Origin: an uncultured Neisseria sp.
GTDB taxonomy: Bacteria > Pseudomonadota > Gammaproteobacteria > Burkholderiales > Neisseriaceae
DNA length: 27,770 bases
NCBI GenBank assembly: GCA_947097615.1
Contig: CAMURX010000002.1
Coordinates: forward strand, 1-27,770
Direction of reading: 5' to 3'
Below are positions 1 through 7,283 of this stretch, piece by piece (the stretch's first letter is position 1; every line of letters starts with the position of its first letter). A model generated the notes under the pieces. The model was not told the DNA's origin, ran no database searches, and saw nothing but the letters and a program-made list of their open reading frames with translations. The translations under genes and the position numbers were made by a program.

Positions 1-108
1 CGACTGGCCTGTTTGGTTGCTATGGTACGCTGATTTGAACATACAAGGGTGTGTTGCGCAGTAACGCACGCGGTTTGGAGTTTTGCGGGGAAGCGTGCGG
101 GTAAACAA

Positions 109-135
109 AGGCCGTCTGAAACTTTCAGACGGCCT
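109..135 (-). terminator. DUS-pair terminator of slam
   Basis: Two DUS copies face each other (AGGCCGTCTGAA at 109-120 and its complement at 124-135) with a 3-nt loop. Read on the minus strand the hairpin is followed by a T-rich stretch and lies 21 bp past the slam stop codon, the usual arrangement of a neisserial DUS terminator. The remaining bases 1-108 show no gene I can support. Confidence 0.85.
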
Positions 136-155
136 CCTTCCCGCAAAGCGGACAT

Positions 156-1613
156 TCAAAACCCGTATTGCAGCTTGAAGGTGATTTCGTTGCGTTTGTA
201 GCGGTTGACCCACGAGGTGCTGCGGTTGTCGGTGTGCTTCAGGCTGAGGATGGGAACGAAGCCGCGCAGGGCGGGGCGGTTGAGTTTGAGGTCAAGTTGG
301 TAGGTGCGTTCGCTGTCTTTGCGCCGCGTGTCCAGCCAGGCATGGAAGTCCTGATAGGCGGTTTTGCGCCATATCGCTTGGGCGGTGGCTTCTATGCCCG
401 AGGCAAAACGCTTGCTGATGCCGGAGCGCAGGCCGTGGCGGCGGTAGGAATCGACTTTTGCGCGGCTGTTTTTACGCAGGAAGTCATAGCCGCCGAAAAG
501 CACCCAGTCGCGCGGCAGGACATAAACGCCGGTGGCAAACAGCAGGGTTTGCGGGCCGTTGAAATGTTCGTAGCCGCCGCGATAGCGGTCGTATTTGTGT
601 TCGAGCTGCACGCCGAGAGAGGCTTTGTCGGCGAAAGTGCGGTTGTAGGACACGCTGACGCCCGCATTGCTGTCCTGCATTTTGCCGCCTACCCAATCAT
701 ATTGGATTTGTGGGCCGATGCTGAATGAAGTGTCTTTGTTTTGAAAGCTGTATGCCGGACTGAGGCTGACGCTGTGTTCGCTGTACTCGCGGTTTTCGGG
801 ATAGATTTTGCCCAGCGCGTAGCCGGAAAACTGTATGCCGTGGTGGCCTTTGAGCGAGAGGCGGCGGCTGACGGCGGCTTCGTATGCCCACATGCGGCCG
901 CTTAGCGCATCGGGGGTTTTCATCGGCAGCCATTCGCTGCGGCAGGTGAAATTGCCGTTGGCATCCAAAATCGGCTGCCCGTTGGAATCGAAGCCGCAGC
1001 TTTGCTGTTCGCGCAGCATGGTGGCGGCGGAGGTGCGGTTCAGATTACTGTCGTGTCCCAAGCCGACGGAGAGCGAGCCGCTCCATGCGTCGCGTTTGGA
1101 GAGCGCGTCGGAGAAGCCTTTGATTTTTTCGTTGACGGCGGGGCGTTCGGGAATATCGATGCTGCCGAACAGCTCCGCCGATTCCCTGTTCTGCTTGTCG
1201 ACAAACAGCAAACGCGCCAAATCGAGCTTGGCGCGGACAAACTGCGGATTGCGCGCATACAGCTCCCGATAGCGTGCCAGCGCGCCCGGCAAATCGTCGC
1301 GGAACACGGCCAGATTGGCTTCGGCAAACAGCACCATATCGGGATCGGCATCGGGCTGCGCCTTGTAGATTTCGAGCAGGCGCAGCGTTTCGGCTTCGTT
1401 TTGCGCGTTCACCGCCTTCATCAGCGCGGTCGGCAGATTGTCGTCTTCCTGCGGCGCGGCTGCGCCGAAAGACAAATCGCCCACCGTTTCCCCTTCCTGC
1501 CGCTGCTGCCGCTCTTCTATGCCGTATCTCAGTTGCAGGCGCGTGTCTTCGTTGTCGGCGCGGGCGGGCAGGGACAAAAGCAGCAGCGGAAGGAGAAACA
1601 GACGGTATTTCAT
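156..1613 (-). CDS. slam: Slam (DUF560) outer-membrane translocator for hemophilin
   Basis: Surface lipoprotein assembly modulator family protein of 485 aa. It has a signal peptide (residues 1-19, ending PARA), a helical TPR-like periplasmic part (about 55-165) with repeats of A/L-rich helices, and a C-terminal beta barrel (about 180-485) that opens with GLGHDSNLN and ends in a terminal Phe, as outer-membrane barrels do. Slam proteins move surface lipoproteins or secreted hemophores across the outer membrane by recognising the substrate's C-terminal barrel. The upstream gene encodes such a substrate, so that is its likely client. The frame is open up to 1922, but the ATG at 1613 is preferred: it directly starts a signal peptide and has AGGA 7 nt upstream. 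Upstream codons are repeat sequence. It lies 314 bp downstream of the hemophore gene on the same strand. Confidence 0.88.
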   Translation of the reverse strand: MKYRLFLLPLLLLSLPARADNEDTRLQLRYGIEERQQRQEGETVGDLSFGAAAPQEDDNLPTALMKAVNAQNEAETLRLLEIYKAQPDADPDMVLFAEANLAVFRDDLPGALARYRELYARNPQFVRAKLDLARLLFVDKQNRESAELFGSIDIPERPAVNEKIKGFSDALSKRDAWSGSLSVGLGHDSNLNRTSAATMLREQQSCGFDSNGQPILDANGNFTCRSEWLPMKTPDALSGRMWAYEAAVSRRLSLKGHHGIQFSGYALGKIYPENREYSEHSVSLSPAYSFQNKDTSFSIGPQIQYDWVGGKMQDSNAGVSVSYNRTFADKASLGVQLEHKYDRYRGGYEHFNGPQTLLFATGVYVLPRDWVLFGGYDFLRKNSRAKVDSYRRHGLRSGISKRFASGIEATAQAIWRKTAYQDFHAWLDTRRKDSERTYQLDLKLNRPALRGFVPILSLKHTDNRSTSWVNRYKRNEITFKLQYGF

Positions 1614-1927
1614 GGGCTTTCCTGTGGTTTGGCGGGGAAACGGGGTTTTCAGACGGCCTCTGCCGCCGCAGTAGCAACTGCGTTCCCTCTCCCGCTCGCG
1701 GGGGAGGCCAGGGTGGGGGCTTGTGCGGCTACAGAAATTTTTGCGGGCTGCAGCGGCAAAAGCAGTTCTGCGAACTGCCACCCCCTCCCCAACCCTCCCC
1801 CGCGCTTGGAGCGCAGGAGAGGGAGTCAGGTGCGCGGCGGGAACGGCCTCAAAGTGCAGCGGGCAGGAAAACCGCATTCCTGCCCGCTTATAATAATCTT
1901 TCATGTCAACTTTCAGCGGCACTTAAA
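1614..1927. repeat. Intergenic inverted repeat and hairpin between hemophore and slam
   Basis: This 314-bp gap holds no gene. It contains a DUS (1648-1659), a large imperfect inverted repeat whose arms are about 1683-1720 and 1778-1827 (CCCTCTCC on one side, GGAGAGGG on the other, plus GGGTGGGGGC against CCACCCCC), and a separate hairpin at 1859-1887 with a 10-bp perfect stem (GCGGGCAGGA / TCCTGCCCGC). The arrangement resembles a small dispersed palindromic element of the kind common between neisserial genes. If transcribed it would fold strongly. Confidence 0.6.
1859..1887 (-). terminator. Stem-loop just after the hemophore gene
   Basis: A 10-bp perfect stem with a 9-nt loop lies 41 nt past the hemophore stop codon. 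There is no good T tract on the minus strand, so it may act as an attenuator or RNA-stabilising hairpin rather than a full terminator, letting the hemophore be made in excess over Slam. Confidence 0.45.
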
Positions 1928-2851
1928 TTATTTCTTCGCACCACCGAAAGCGGCATTGAGGTTTTTGTTGTTGTCAAACTGGGCGATACCGGCCAAGCCT
2001 GCGGCGTTATTGCCGAAGAAGTTGCCTTTGGTTGTGCCGTTTACCGAACCGTTGGCAACGGCTTTGCCGGAGAATGAAGCATCGGAAGTTACGATTTTCG
2101 CGTCAATTCCCAATTTTTTCAGATCACCGGTTGTCCTAGTCAGCGTCCCTGCCAGCGTTTTCTTGCCAAAATCAGCCTTCAAATCGCCGCTCAATACAGC
2201 AGTACCCTGCTCGTAATGACCATTGATGCCTTTAACTGCGTAAGTAGCCGTGCCGCTGGTGGGCATATTGGTGGTTTTACCCGTGCCGCTGTAGAACACA
2301 GTGTAGTTGTTTTTGCTGGTATCTTTATTCACGCTACCCGCACCGGACGGTGTGTTGTCCCAGTCGCCGTAGTAGACATCCAAATTACCGACCTTGCCGT
2401 AAGACATACGGCCTAAGTGTGAGTGGTCGGGCATTTTGGGGATAATGTTCCACGGGAAGCCTGTCATTTTGTACATATGGGCAACAGTTACGCCATTTTT
2501 GTCTTTGCCTAAAATACCACTGGCAAAGGTTTTAACAAAGAACTGGCTGGCGGTTCTGTCGATTTTCTCGAAAGAAACACTTTTATTATTAGCCAAACCT
2601 TTGCTGCTGTTGGTTTGAGCATTTTTGTCATAAACATAAAGAGAAGCCTTCCCTTTATGCTCACCCTCAGTGCCGACTGTGGCATATATCTGTTTTGCAT
2701 TTGCGTTTCTATTGGATACAGAAGTGTACCCATCATCATTTGCAACAGGGTTATTCGGCAAACCTTTGGGAATAGCAACTTCAGCAAAAGCAGAAGAAGC
2801 AGCCAACACGGAAACAGCGGCGACAATCAGTTTAATATTCAGGTTTTTCAT
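1928..2851 (-). CDS. hphA: Hemophilin-like secreted heme-binding protein (Slam substrate)
   Basis: A 307-aa exported protein with a Sec signal peptide (1-23, cut after AFA) and no lipobox, so it is secreted rather than lipid-anchored. The N-terminal domain (about 24-185) holds the likely heme site; histidines H125, H143 and H145 are candidate iron ligands, the last two in a PDHSH stretch followed by VYYGDW, a pattern I associate with hemophilin folds. The C-terminal domain (about 186-307) is Gly/Thr-rich beta barrel with GNFFGNNAAGLAG and a terminal FGG, like the C-terminal barrel of TbpB and other Slam clients. Known relatives are Haemophilus hemophilin and Acinetobacter HphA. It sits between its probable receptor and its probable exporter. 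Base composition is more AT-rich than the neighbours. Heme binding itself is inferred; it could bind another ligand. Confidence 0.85.
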   Translation of the reverse strand: MKNLNIKLIVAAVSVLAASSAFAEVAIPKGLPNNPVANDDGYTSVSNRNANAKQIYATVGTEGEHKGKASLYVYDKNAQTNSSKGLANNKSVSFEKIDRTASQFFVKTFASGILGKDKNGVTVAHMYKMTGFPWNIIPKMPDHSHLGRMSYGKVGNLDVYYGDWDNTPSGAGSVNKDTSKNNYTVFYSGTGKTTNMPTSGTATYAVKGINGHYEQGTAVLSGDLKADFGKKTLAGTLTRTTGDLKKLGIDAKIVTSDASFSGKAVANGSVNGTTKGNFFGNNAAGLAGIAQFDNNKNLNAAFGGAKK

Positions 2852-2969
2852 ATTTCAAACTCCATAAGTTAAAAAATTATAAAGAAACCATCTTGTTGCG
2901 CACCACCGCATAACATACAAAACAAACAAAACCTAACCTGCACTGCAGTGTCGTTAACAAGATAAAACC

Positions 2970-3012
2970 ATTATACAAGAGTAATCTGAAATTGCTAGTG
3001 ATAATTCCTATT
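2970..3012 (-). promoter_or_regulatory. Hemophore promoter with overlapping Fur-box-like site
   Basis: On the minus strand a perfect TATAAT lies at 2970-2975, about 120 bp before the start codon. The -35 area has no good match but is covered by 2994-3012, which matches 13 of 19 positions of the Fur consensus GATAATGATAATCATTATC, with the central GATAAT intact. This geometry fits iron-dependent repression. A 10-bp palindrome (CACTGCAGTG, 2941-2950) lies in the leader. Confidence 0.45.
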
Positions 3013-3058
3013 TTTTATAAAATTTCAGGTTTATTTTATAATTATATGTTTTTAATGA

Positions 3059-6000
3059 TTAAAATTTTGCCGTTAGCCCGAAGCGCACGGTTCTGCCAGG
3101 AGCAGGCATATATGAGGGACTGAGCGGATCAAGGTAGTAGCGGTCGGTTAAGTTTGTTCCTACCAGCTCGGCGGTGATGTTTTTGCGGATTTTGTAGCGC
3201 AAGTACATATCCCATGTAGCGACCGGCTGCCATTCCTGCCCTGCCACCTTGCCTGCCCAAAAATGGTTCGGATGCTTGCGGTAACTGTTCCAAGCTTCGT
3301 CGCGGTCTTTCTTAATCCGGCTGTGATAATGGAAACGCAGCCCCGTTTCCAATTTTTCGCCAAACAGGCGCATGCCCAAATCGGCATCGATTGACCAGCG
3401 CGGTTGCAATGCGGAAGCAAGATAGCCGCTGTCGCTGACTCCGCCGTGGTTGCAGGAGGGAGATCTCGGATATTTATCGGGCTCTAAAAAGTGACTTTCC
3501 AATTCTTCAGGATAAGGAGAAAACATGCTGTCGCACATTTCGTTTTTGATGTTGCGCAATACGCCCAAGCTGCCGAAAACTCGGCCGCTGTCAAAGCGGG
3601 CGGAGAGTTCGACGCCGGTACGCACCTGTTTGTCGAACTGCTCGAATTCTAAGTTTTCGTCACGGTCGATAATGTTTTTGGTTTTATTGTGGAAGTAGTT
3701 GAGGCGGAAATCGGCGCGGCGCATTTTCGGCAGCAGCCCTGTCAAATCGTGGATATAGCCGACTTCCCAGTTTTTGGCGTGTTCAGGCTTCCAGCCGTAT
3801 CCCGCGCGGTTGAAACCTCCGGCAAAATTCGAGAAACCGTATGTGCCTTCAAAGATGCTGGGGTAGCGCAGGGTTTCGGTGTAGCGCAGATAGGCGCGGG
3901 CGTGGTCGGTGAAGTTGACGGTGGCGGAAAAGGCGGGTGCCCAACCGCCGTTACTTTGATGCCGGATGCGGCTCAGTTCGGTCGGGCTGATATTGCCCTC
4001 TTGATGAAATCTGTCAGCCAAAACATATTTTTTAACTGTTTTCGGGCTGTTCGGATTATTGGGATCATAAGCAGGATTGGCGGTTTCTTCGCTAAGGATC
4101 GCGCTGTTACTGCCGTTTAAAATCGGATGATCGGCAAGATTCAGACGGCCTGAGGCATCCTTGTTCCAAAACACGGTAGGTGGAAGAGGTTTGTTGTAAG
4201 GCTCTTTGTAATAATAGGCAAAAGGTCTTTCAAAGTTAGGACGGAGCGGCTGGTAACGTCTGCCGTCATAAACAAGATAAGGTACACCTTGATCATTGAG
4301 TTGAAGAAATTTCTGCTGTTCTTGGATTGTGAGAGCACGGTTAAATTCCTGTCTTGCCCACATATCATCAAGAGTATCTTGGGATATGGCTTTCGCCGCT
4401 TTGTAAACTGCATATTCCTCAGGTGTGGCAACGCGGGTAAAAGTAAAGCCGCGACCACGATCCATCCCTATAGGAAATCCATATGGTGTCAATCCTTCCT
4501 TTGCTACCCTGCCGTCATCATTAATACTGAAACGGGTGTAGCGTGCACCTGCGGTAAGGTTCAGCCATTCGGTCGGCCTGAAATGGAAATTGAAGCCCAG
4601 ATTGGCTTCGTGTCGTCTACCGTTGCGCGGATAACCGAGGCGGCTGAGTTCGTAGTTGGCGCGGATAATAGGAGGCTTGGCTTCTATTTCATCTTTGTAT
4701 TTGTCCATGCCCATCCAGCGCAATTCGTCGGAAAATTCGTCGCGTGAGCGTAGTTTTTCATACTGGTAGTCGCCCATCACAGTCAAATCCAGCTTGGGCG
4801 TCAGCTTCATGCGGTTGGCGAAGGTGAAACCGTCGCGCTCGTTTTTGGCGTAGTAAGCCTGACCCTGTACGGTGTTGAAGCGGCCGTTGGTGTTGGGAGT
4901 GGAAGGCTCAACTTTGGGTTTTTTGTCAGGGCTGTAACCCATATCCGCCCATTCCTTACGCTCCTCCGGAGTCATATGCGGCCATTGCTGTATCAATCCC
5001 TGCCAGATACCCATCTCTGTGTCGTATCTGCGCTGAAACTCGCGGTCTTCGTAAAGTGTGTCACCAGGCGAACCGCCTGCGGTATTGGTTTTCGAGCGGG
5101 TGCGCGTTGTCCATAAGGTTGCGTCGAAGTTTATCCAGCGGCTGTTTTCGGGTTTGAAGGCGTAGTCGATATTGACGGAATTCTGTTTCACCCATGAGCG
5201 CGGCCACTCGGCGATTTTGTTGAGGTTGCTGTTGTTGGAGATGGGGCCGATAATGCGCGAGGGCATGACGTCGCCGAAGGTGGTATGAGTGCGGCGCAGG
5301 CCGAATTTGAGAGTTTGGTTGTGCGGCAGGCGGAAGGTGGTTTTGCCTATCCATGATTTGGTTTCCAGCGAGGTATTGGATACTTCGCCGCCAGGATGGA
5401 AGAAAAGGCCGACGCGGGCAACATTAGGAGAGCCAAGCACATTGCTGCTGCCCCAAAAATTCTCACCACGTTGTCGGGCTTCATCTTCCAATCTTTTGAT
5501 TTCTGCCAGTTTCTCCGGTGTCAGCGGGCCGATATAGCCGTAGCGTTCCGCGCCTTTTTTGCCGGAGAAATAGTTGCCCTTGCTGCGGTAGGCGTAGGCA
5601 ATCATGGCATCAAAGTTGTCTTGTTTGGTGGCGGCGGCGATGCGGAATGCTTTGTCTTTGAAGAATTTGTTACGCCCTTCAAAGCGTTGGTCGACGCGGT
5701 CGGTATCGTCGAGCATGGCGCGCCAAATGCCGCCGGTGGCGACGGAAGGTTCGGGCAGGGTGCGGTAGTCGACAGAATCTTCGTAGACGTTTTTGCGCTG
5801 TTTGATGGAGTTGCTGGAGGTTTCGACTTTGACTTCGAGGCCGTATTTTTGGTCTTCGGGCACGATGTCGTCGGCGTCGATGGTTTTCATCGCCACCGAG
5901 CCGCCGATGCCGCTTTTGATGCCTCTGTTAAACGACGGGCCTTTTTCGACATAGACGCTGCTGATGATGTTGGGGTCGACATAGTTGCGGTTGTTCGCGC

Positions 6001-6391
6001 CCGCGTAGCCGCGCCACACGGTAATCGCCTGCTCGGTGCCGTCCACCGTTACAGGAATGCGCCCCTGCCCCTGCACGCCGCGTATATTGGGGTCGACCGC
6101 GCCGCTGTTGCGGGCATCGCCGCTGTATACGCCGACCATGCCGCTGAAGAGGTCGGACACGGTGTTGCCTTTGAAGGTTTCGACTTCTTCTTTGCCTTTG
6201 TAGAGGTTCACCACTTCGCGGGTGTAAACGCGGTCGCGGCCGGTTTGGTGTTTGTTGCGGTTGCCTTTGACGATAACGGTTTCAAGGGCGGAGGATTCTG
6301 CGGCGTCGGCGGCGGTGTTGTCGGCGAAGGCGGCAGGCGTGCCGAGCATGGCGATGCAGGCGGCGAGGGTTTTGAGACGGGTTTTATTCAT
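3059..6391 (-). CDS. hphR: TonB-dependent receptor, probable hemophilin/heme receptor
   Basis: An outer-membrane TonB-gated transporter of 1110 aa. It has a signal peptide (1-23, AFA cut), a TonB-box-like ETVIVKG (about 36-42), a plug domain (about 50-170, with the typical DGTEQ, YVEKGPSF and GIGGSVAMKT stretches) and a long 22-strand-type barrel ending RFGLTAKF with terminal Phe. It is longer than most heme receptors because of large loops. C953 and C980 could form a disulfide in one of them. I do not see the FRAP/NPNL signature of classic heme receptors, consistent with an HphR-like receptor docking a hemophore. It is upstream of the hemophore gene with a 207-bp gap. One DUS sits inside the gene (4140-4151). 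Family is certain; ligand is inferred from neighbours. Confidence 0.88.
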   Translation of the reverse strand: MNKTRLKTLAACIAMLGTPAAFADNTAADAAESSALETVIVKGNRNKHQTGRDRVYTREVVNLYKGKEEVETFKGNTVSDLFSGMVGVYSGDARNSGAVDPNIRGVQGQGRIPVTVDGTEQAITVWRGYAGANNRNYVDPNIISSVYVEKGPSFNRGIKSGIGGSVAMKTIDADDIVPEDQKYGLEVKVETSSNSIKQRKNVYEDSVDYRTLPEPSVATGGIWRAMLDDTDRVDQRFEGRNKFFKDKAFRIAAATKQDNFDAMIAYAYRSKGNYFSGKKGAERYGYIGPLTPEKLAEIKRLEDEARQRGENFWGSSNVLGSPNVARVGLFFHPGGEVSNTSLETKSWIGKTTFRLPHNQTLKFGLRRTHTTFGDVMPSRIIGPISNNSNLNKIAEWPRSWVKQNSVNIDYAFKPENSRWINFDATLWTTRTRSKTNTAGGSPGDTLYEDREFQRRYDTEMGIWQGLIQQWPHMTPEERKEWADMGYSPDKKPKVEPSTPNTNGRFNTVQGQAYYAKNERDGFTFANRMKLTPKLDLTVMGDYQYEKLRSRDEFSDELRWMGMDKYKDEIEAKPPIIRANYELSRLGYPRNGRRHEANLGFNFHFRPTEWLNLTAGARYTRFSINDDGRVAKEGLTPYGFPIGMDRGRGFTFTRVATPEEYAVYKAAKAISQDTLDDMWARQEFNRALTIQEQQKFLQLNDQGVPYLVYDGRRYQPLRPNFERPFAYYYKEPYNKPLPPTVFWNKDASGRLNLADHPILNGSNSAILSEETANPAYDPNNPNSPKTVKKYVLADRFHQEGNISPTELSRIRHQSNGGWAPAFSATVNFTDHARAYLRYTETLRYPSIFEGTYGFSNFAGGFNRAGYGWKPEHAKNWEVGYIHDLTGLLPKMRRADFRLNYFHNKTKNIIDRDENLEFEQFDKQVRTGVELSARFDSGRVFGSLGVLRNIKNEMCDSMFSPYPEELESHFLEPDKYPRSPSCNHGGVSDSGYLASALQPRWSIDADLGMRLFGEKLETGLRFHYHSRIKKDRDEAWNSYRKHPNHFWAGKVAGQEWQPVATWDMYLRYKIRKNITAELVGTNLTDRYYLDPLSPSYMPAPGRTVRFGLTAKF

Positions 6392-6458
6392 GGCGGAAGT
6401 CCTTGCAGAATGATTCTGAAATTATGCAAATCAGTTTGATTTTTGTTTGAAGATTAGA

Positions 6459-6464
6459 ATTATA
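6459..6464 (-). promoter_or_regulatory. Probable -10 of the receptor promoter
   Basis: A perfect TATAAT on the minus strand, about 70 bp before the receptor start codon in an AT-rich stretch (6421-6475). The best -35 at 17-bp spacing is CTGTTG, weak. Fur-box-like matches nearby reach only about 10 of 19 positions, so I do not call one. Confidence 0.4.
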
Positions 6465-6598
6465 CATAATTTAACGCAGTGCAACAGAACAAAACGGTTT
6501 CGATAAAGCACGCGCGGCTGTTTGGCACTTTTTGATGCGGGGAGGCCGTCTGAAAAAACACGGAAGGAAGACGGACAGATGTATTTGCAAGTGTATGA

Positions 6599-6633
6599 GA
6601 GGCCGTCTGAAATATTGGTTTTCAGACGGCCTC
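6599..6633. terminator. Inverted DUS pair
   Basis: GAGGCCGTCTGAA at 6599-6611 is complementary to 6621-6633 with a 9-nt loop. It looks like a neisserial terminator, but no gene ends nearby on either strand, so it may be a leftover of a lost gene or simply an uptake signal. Confidence 0.55.
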
Positions 6634-6806
6634 TCTACGCCTTGCGCACCGCAGGCAGGGAAACCTGTTCAGCAGAACGGAAAGCGGGACGGGTTTGCCC
6701 GTCTCTCCGTCAAATCAGGTAAAGGAGGGAAGCGCGAAGGCCGTCTGAAAAGTCGGCGCGGGCGGTTTCCGTTACAATGCGGCCTTTTATTTTGCGGAGT
6801 TTGGCG

Positions 6807-7223
6807 ATGGAACAATGCCCTATCTGCACGGCCGAAAACGAAGACGTGCTGTGGCAAAACGACAGGCTGCGGGTGATTGCGGTGCACGGCGAGGCCAATG
6901 CGCCGGCGTTCTGCCGCGTGATTTGGCACGATCATGTAGCGGAGATGACCGATCTTGTGCCTGCCGAACGCGACGAGCTGATGGCGGCCGTGTACCGCGT
7001 GGAAGCGGCGATGCGCGAGGTGTTCCGCCCGGCGAAAATCAATTTGGCGAGCCTGGGCAATGTCGTGCCACACCTGCATTGGCATGTGATTGCGCGTTTT
7101 GCCGCCGATGCGAATTTTCCCGCGCCGGTTTGGGCGGCGGCGCAGCGCGAAAGCGCCGTTGTGCTGCCCGAAGACTGGCCGCGGCAGGTGCGCGAACGGC
7201 TGGCACGCATTGAGGCCGTCTGA
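6807..7223 (+). CDS. HIT-family nucleotide-binding hydrolase
   Basis: A 138-aa cytosolic protein of the histidine triad superfamily. The signature H89-x-H91-x-H93 (PHLHWHV) is present; in this family the central His attacks the alpha phosphate of nucleotide substrates such as AMP-amides or dinucleoside polyphosphates. An N-terminal CPIC (C4, C7) resembles the metal-binding start of many HIT proteins. The start at 6807 is chosen over an in-frame 6777 start because GGAG lies 7 nt upstream and the protein then begins MEQCPIC. The TGA stop codon lies within a DUS at 7213-7224. It precedes ldcA by 60 bp and may share its transcript. The exact substrate cannot be told from sequence. Confidence 0.85.
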   Translation: MEQCPICTAENEDVLWQNDRLRVIAVHGEANAPAFCRVIWHDHVAEMTDLVPAERDELMAAVYRVEAAMREVFRPAKINLASLGNVVPHLHWHVIARFAADANFPAPVWAAAQRESAVVLPEDWPRQVRERLARIEAV

Positions 7224-7260
7224 AACGCCACGCCGTTGTTTTGCAAATCCGTTTTTTTTG

Positions 7261-7272
7261 ATGCCGTCTGAA
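7261..7272 (+). repeat. AT-form DUS abutting the ldcA ribosome site
   Basis: ATGCCGTCTGAA, the only AT-form copy noticed in the window. Its last two bases overlap the AAAGGA that serves as ribosome binding site of ldcA. Confidence 0.8.
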
Positions 7273-7283
7273 AGGATAGAAAA

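Larger units (their letters stand above)
6392..6806. other. DUS-rich intergenic region without a gene
   Basis: This 415-bp gap separates the divergent receptor and HIT genes. It holds the receptor promoter region, single DUS copies at 6543-6554 and 6738-6749 and one inverted DUS pair. The short open frames here run through the DUS copies and have no convincing ribosome site or recognisable product. Confidence 0.7.

Noticed and set aside
1614..1922. N-terminal extension of the Slam frame (103 residues)
   Set aside because: It is translated repeat sequence and a DUS, lacks conserved features, and would place the signal peptide internally. The ATG at 1613 has a proper ribosome site.
1002..2216. 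Long plus-strand frame (404 aa)
   Set aside because: It is antisense to Slam, runs through the palindromic repeat and into the hemophore gene, and shows no recognisable product.
5396..6439. Plus-strand frame (347 aa) opposite the receptor
   Set aside because: Shadow of the well-supported receptor gene, with biased Val/Phe/Ala content typical of antisense of GC-rich codons.
6395..6475. Fur box for the receptor gene
   Set aside because: The best alignments reach only about 10 of 19 consensus positions in an AT-rich region, which is near chance.
6522..6722. Short plus-strand frames across the DUS cluster
   Set aside because: They translate uptake repeats, have no convincing ribosome site and no family likeness.
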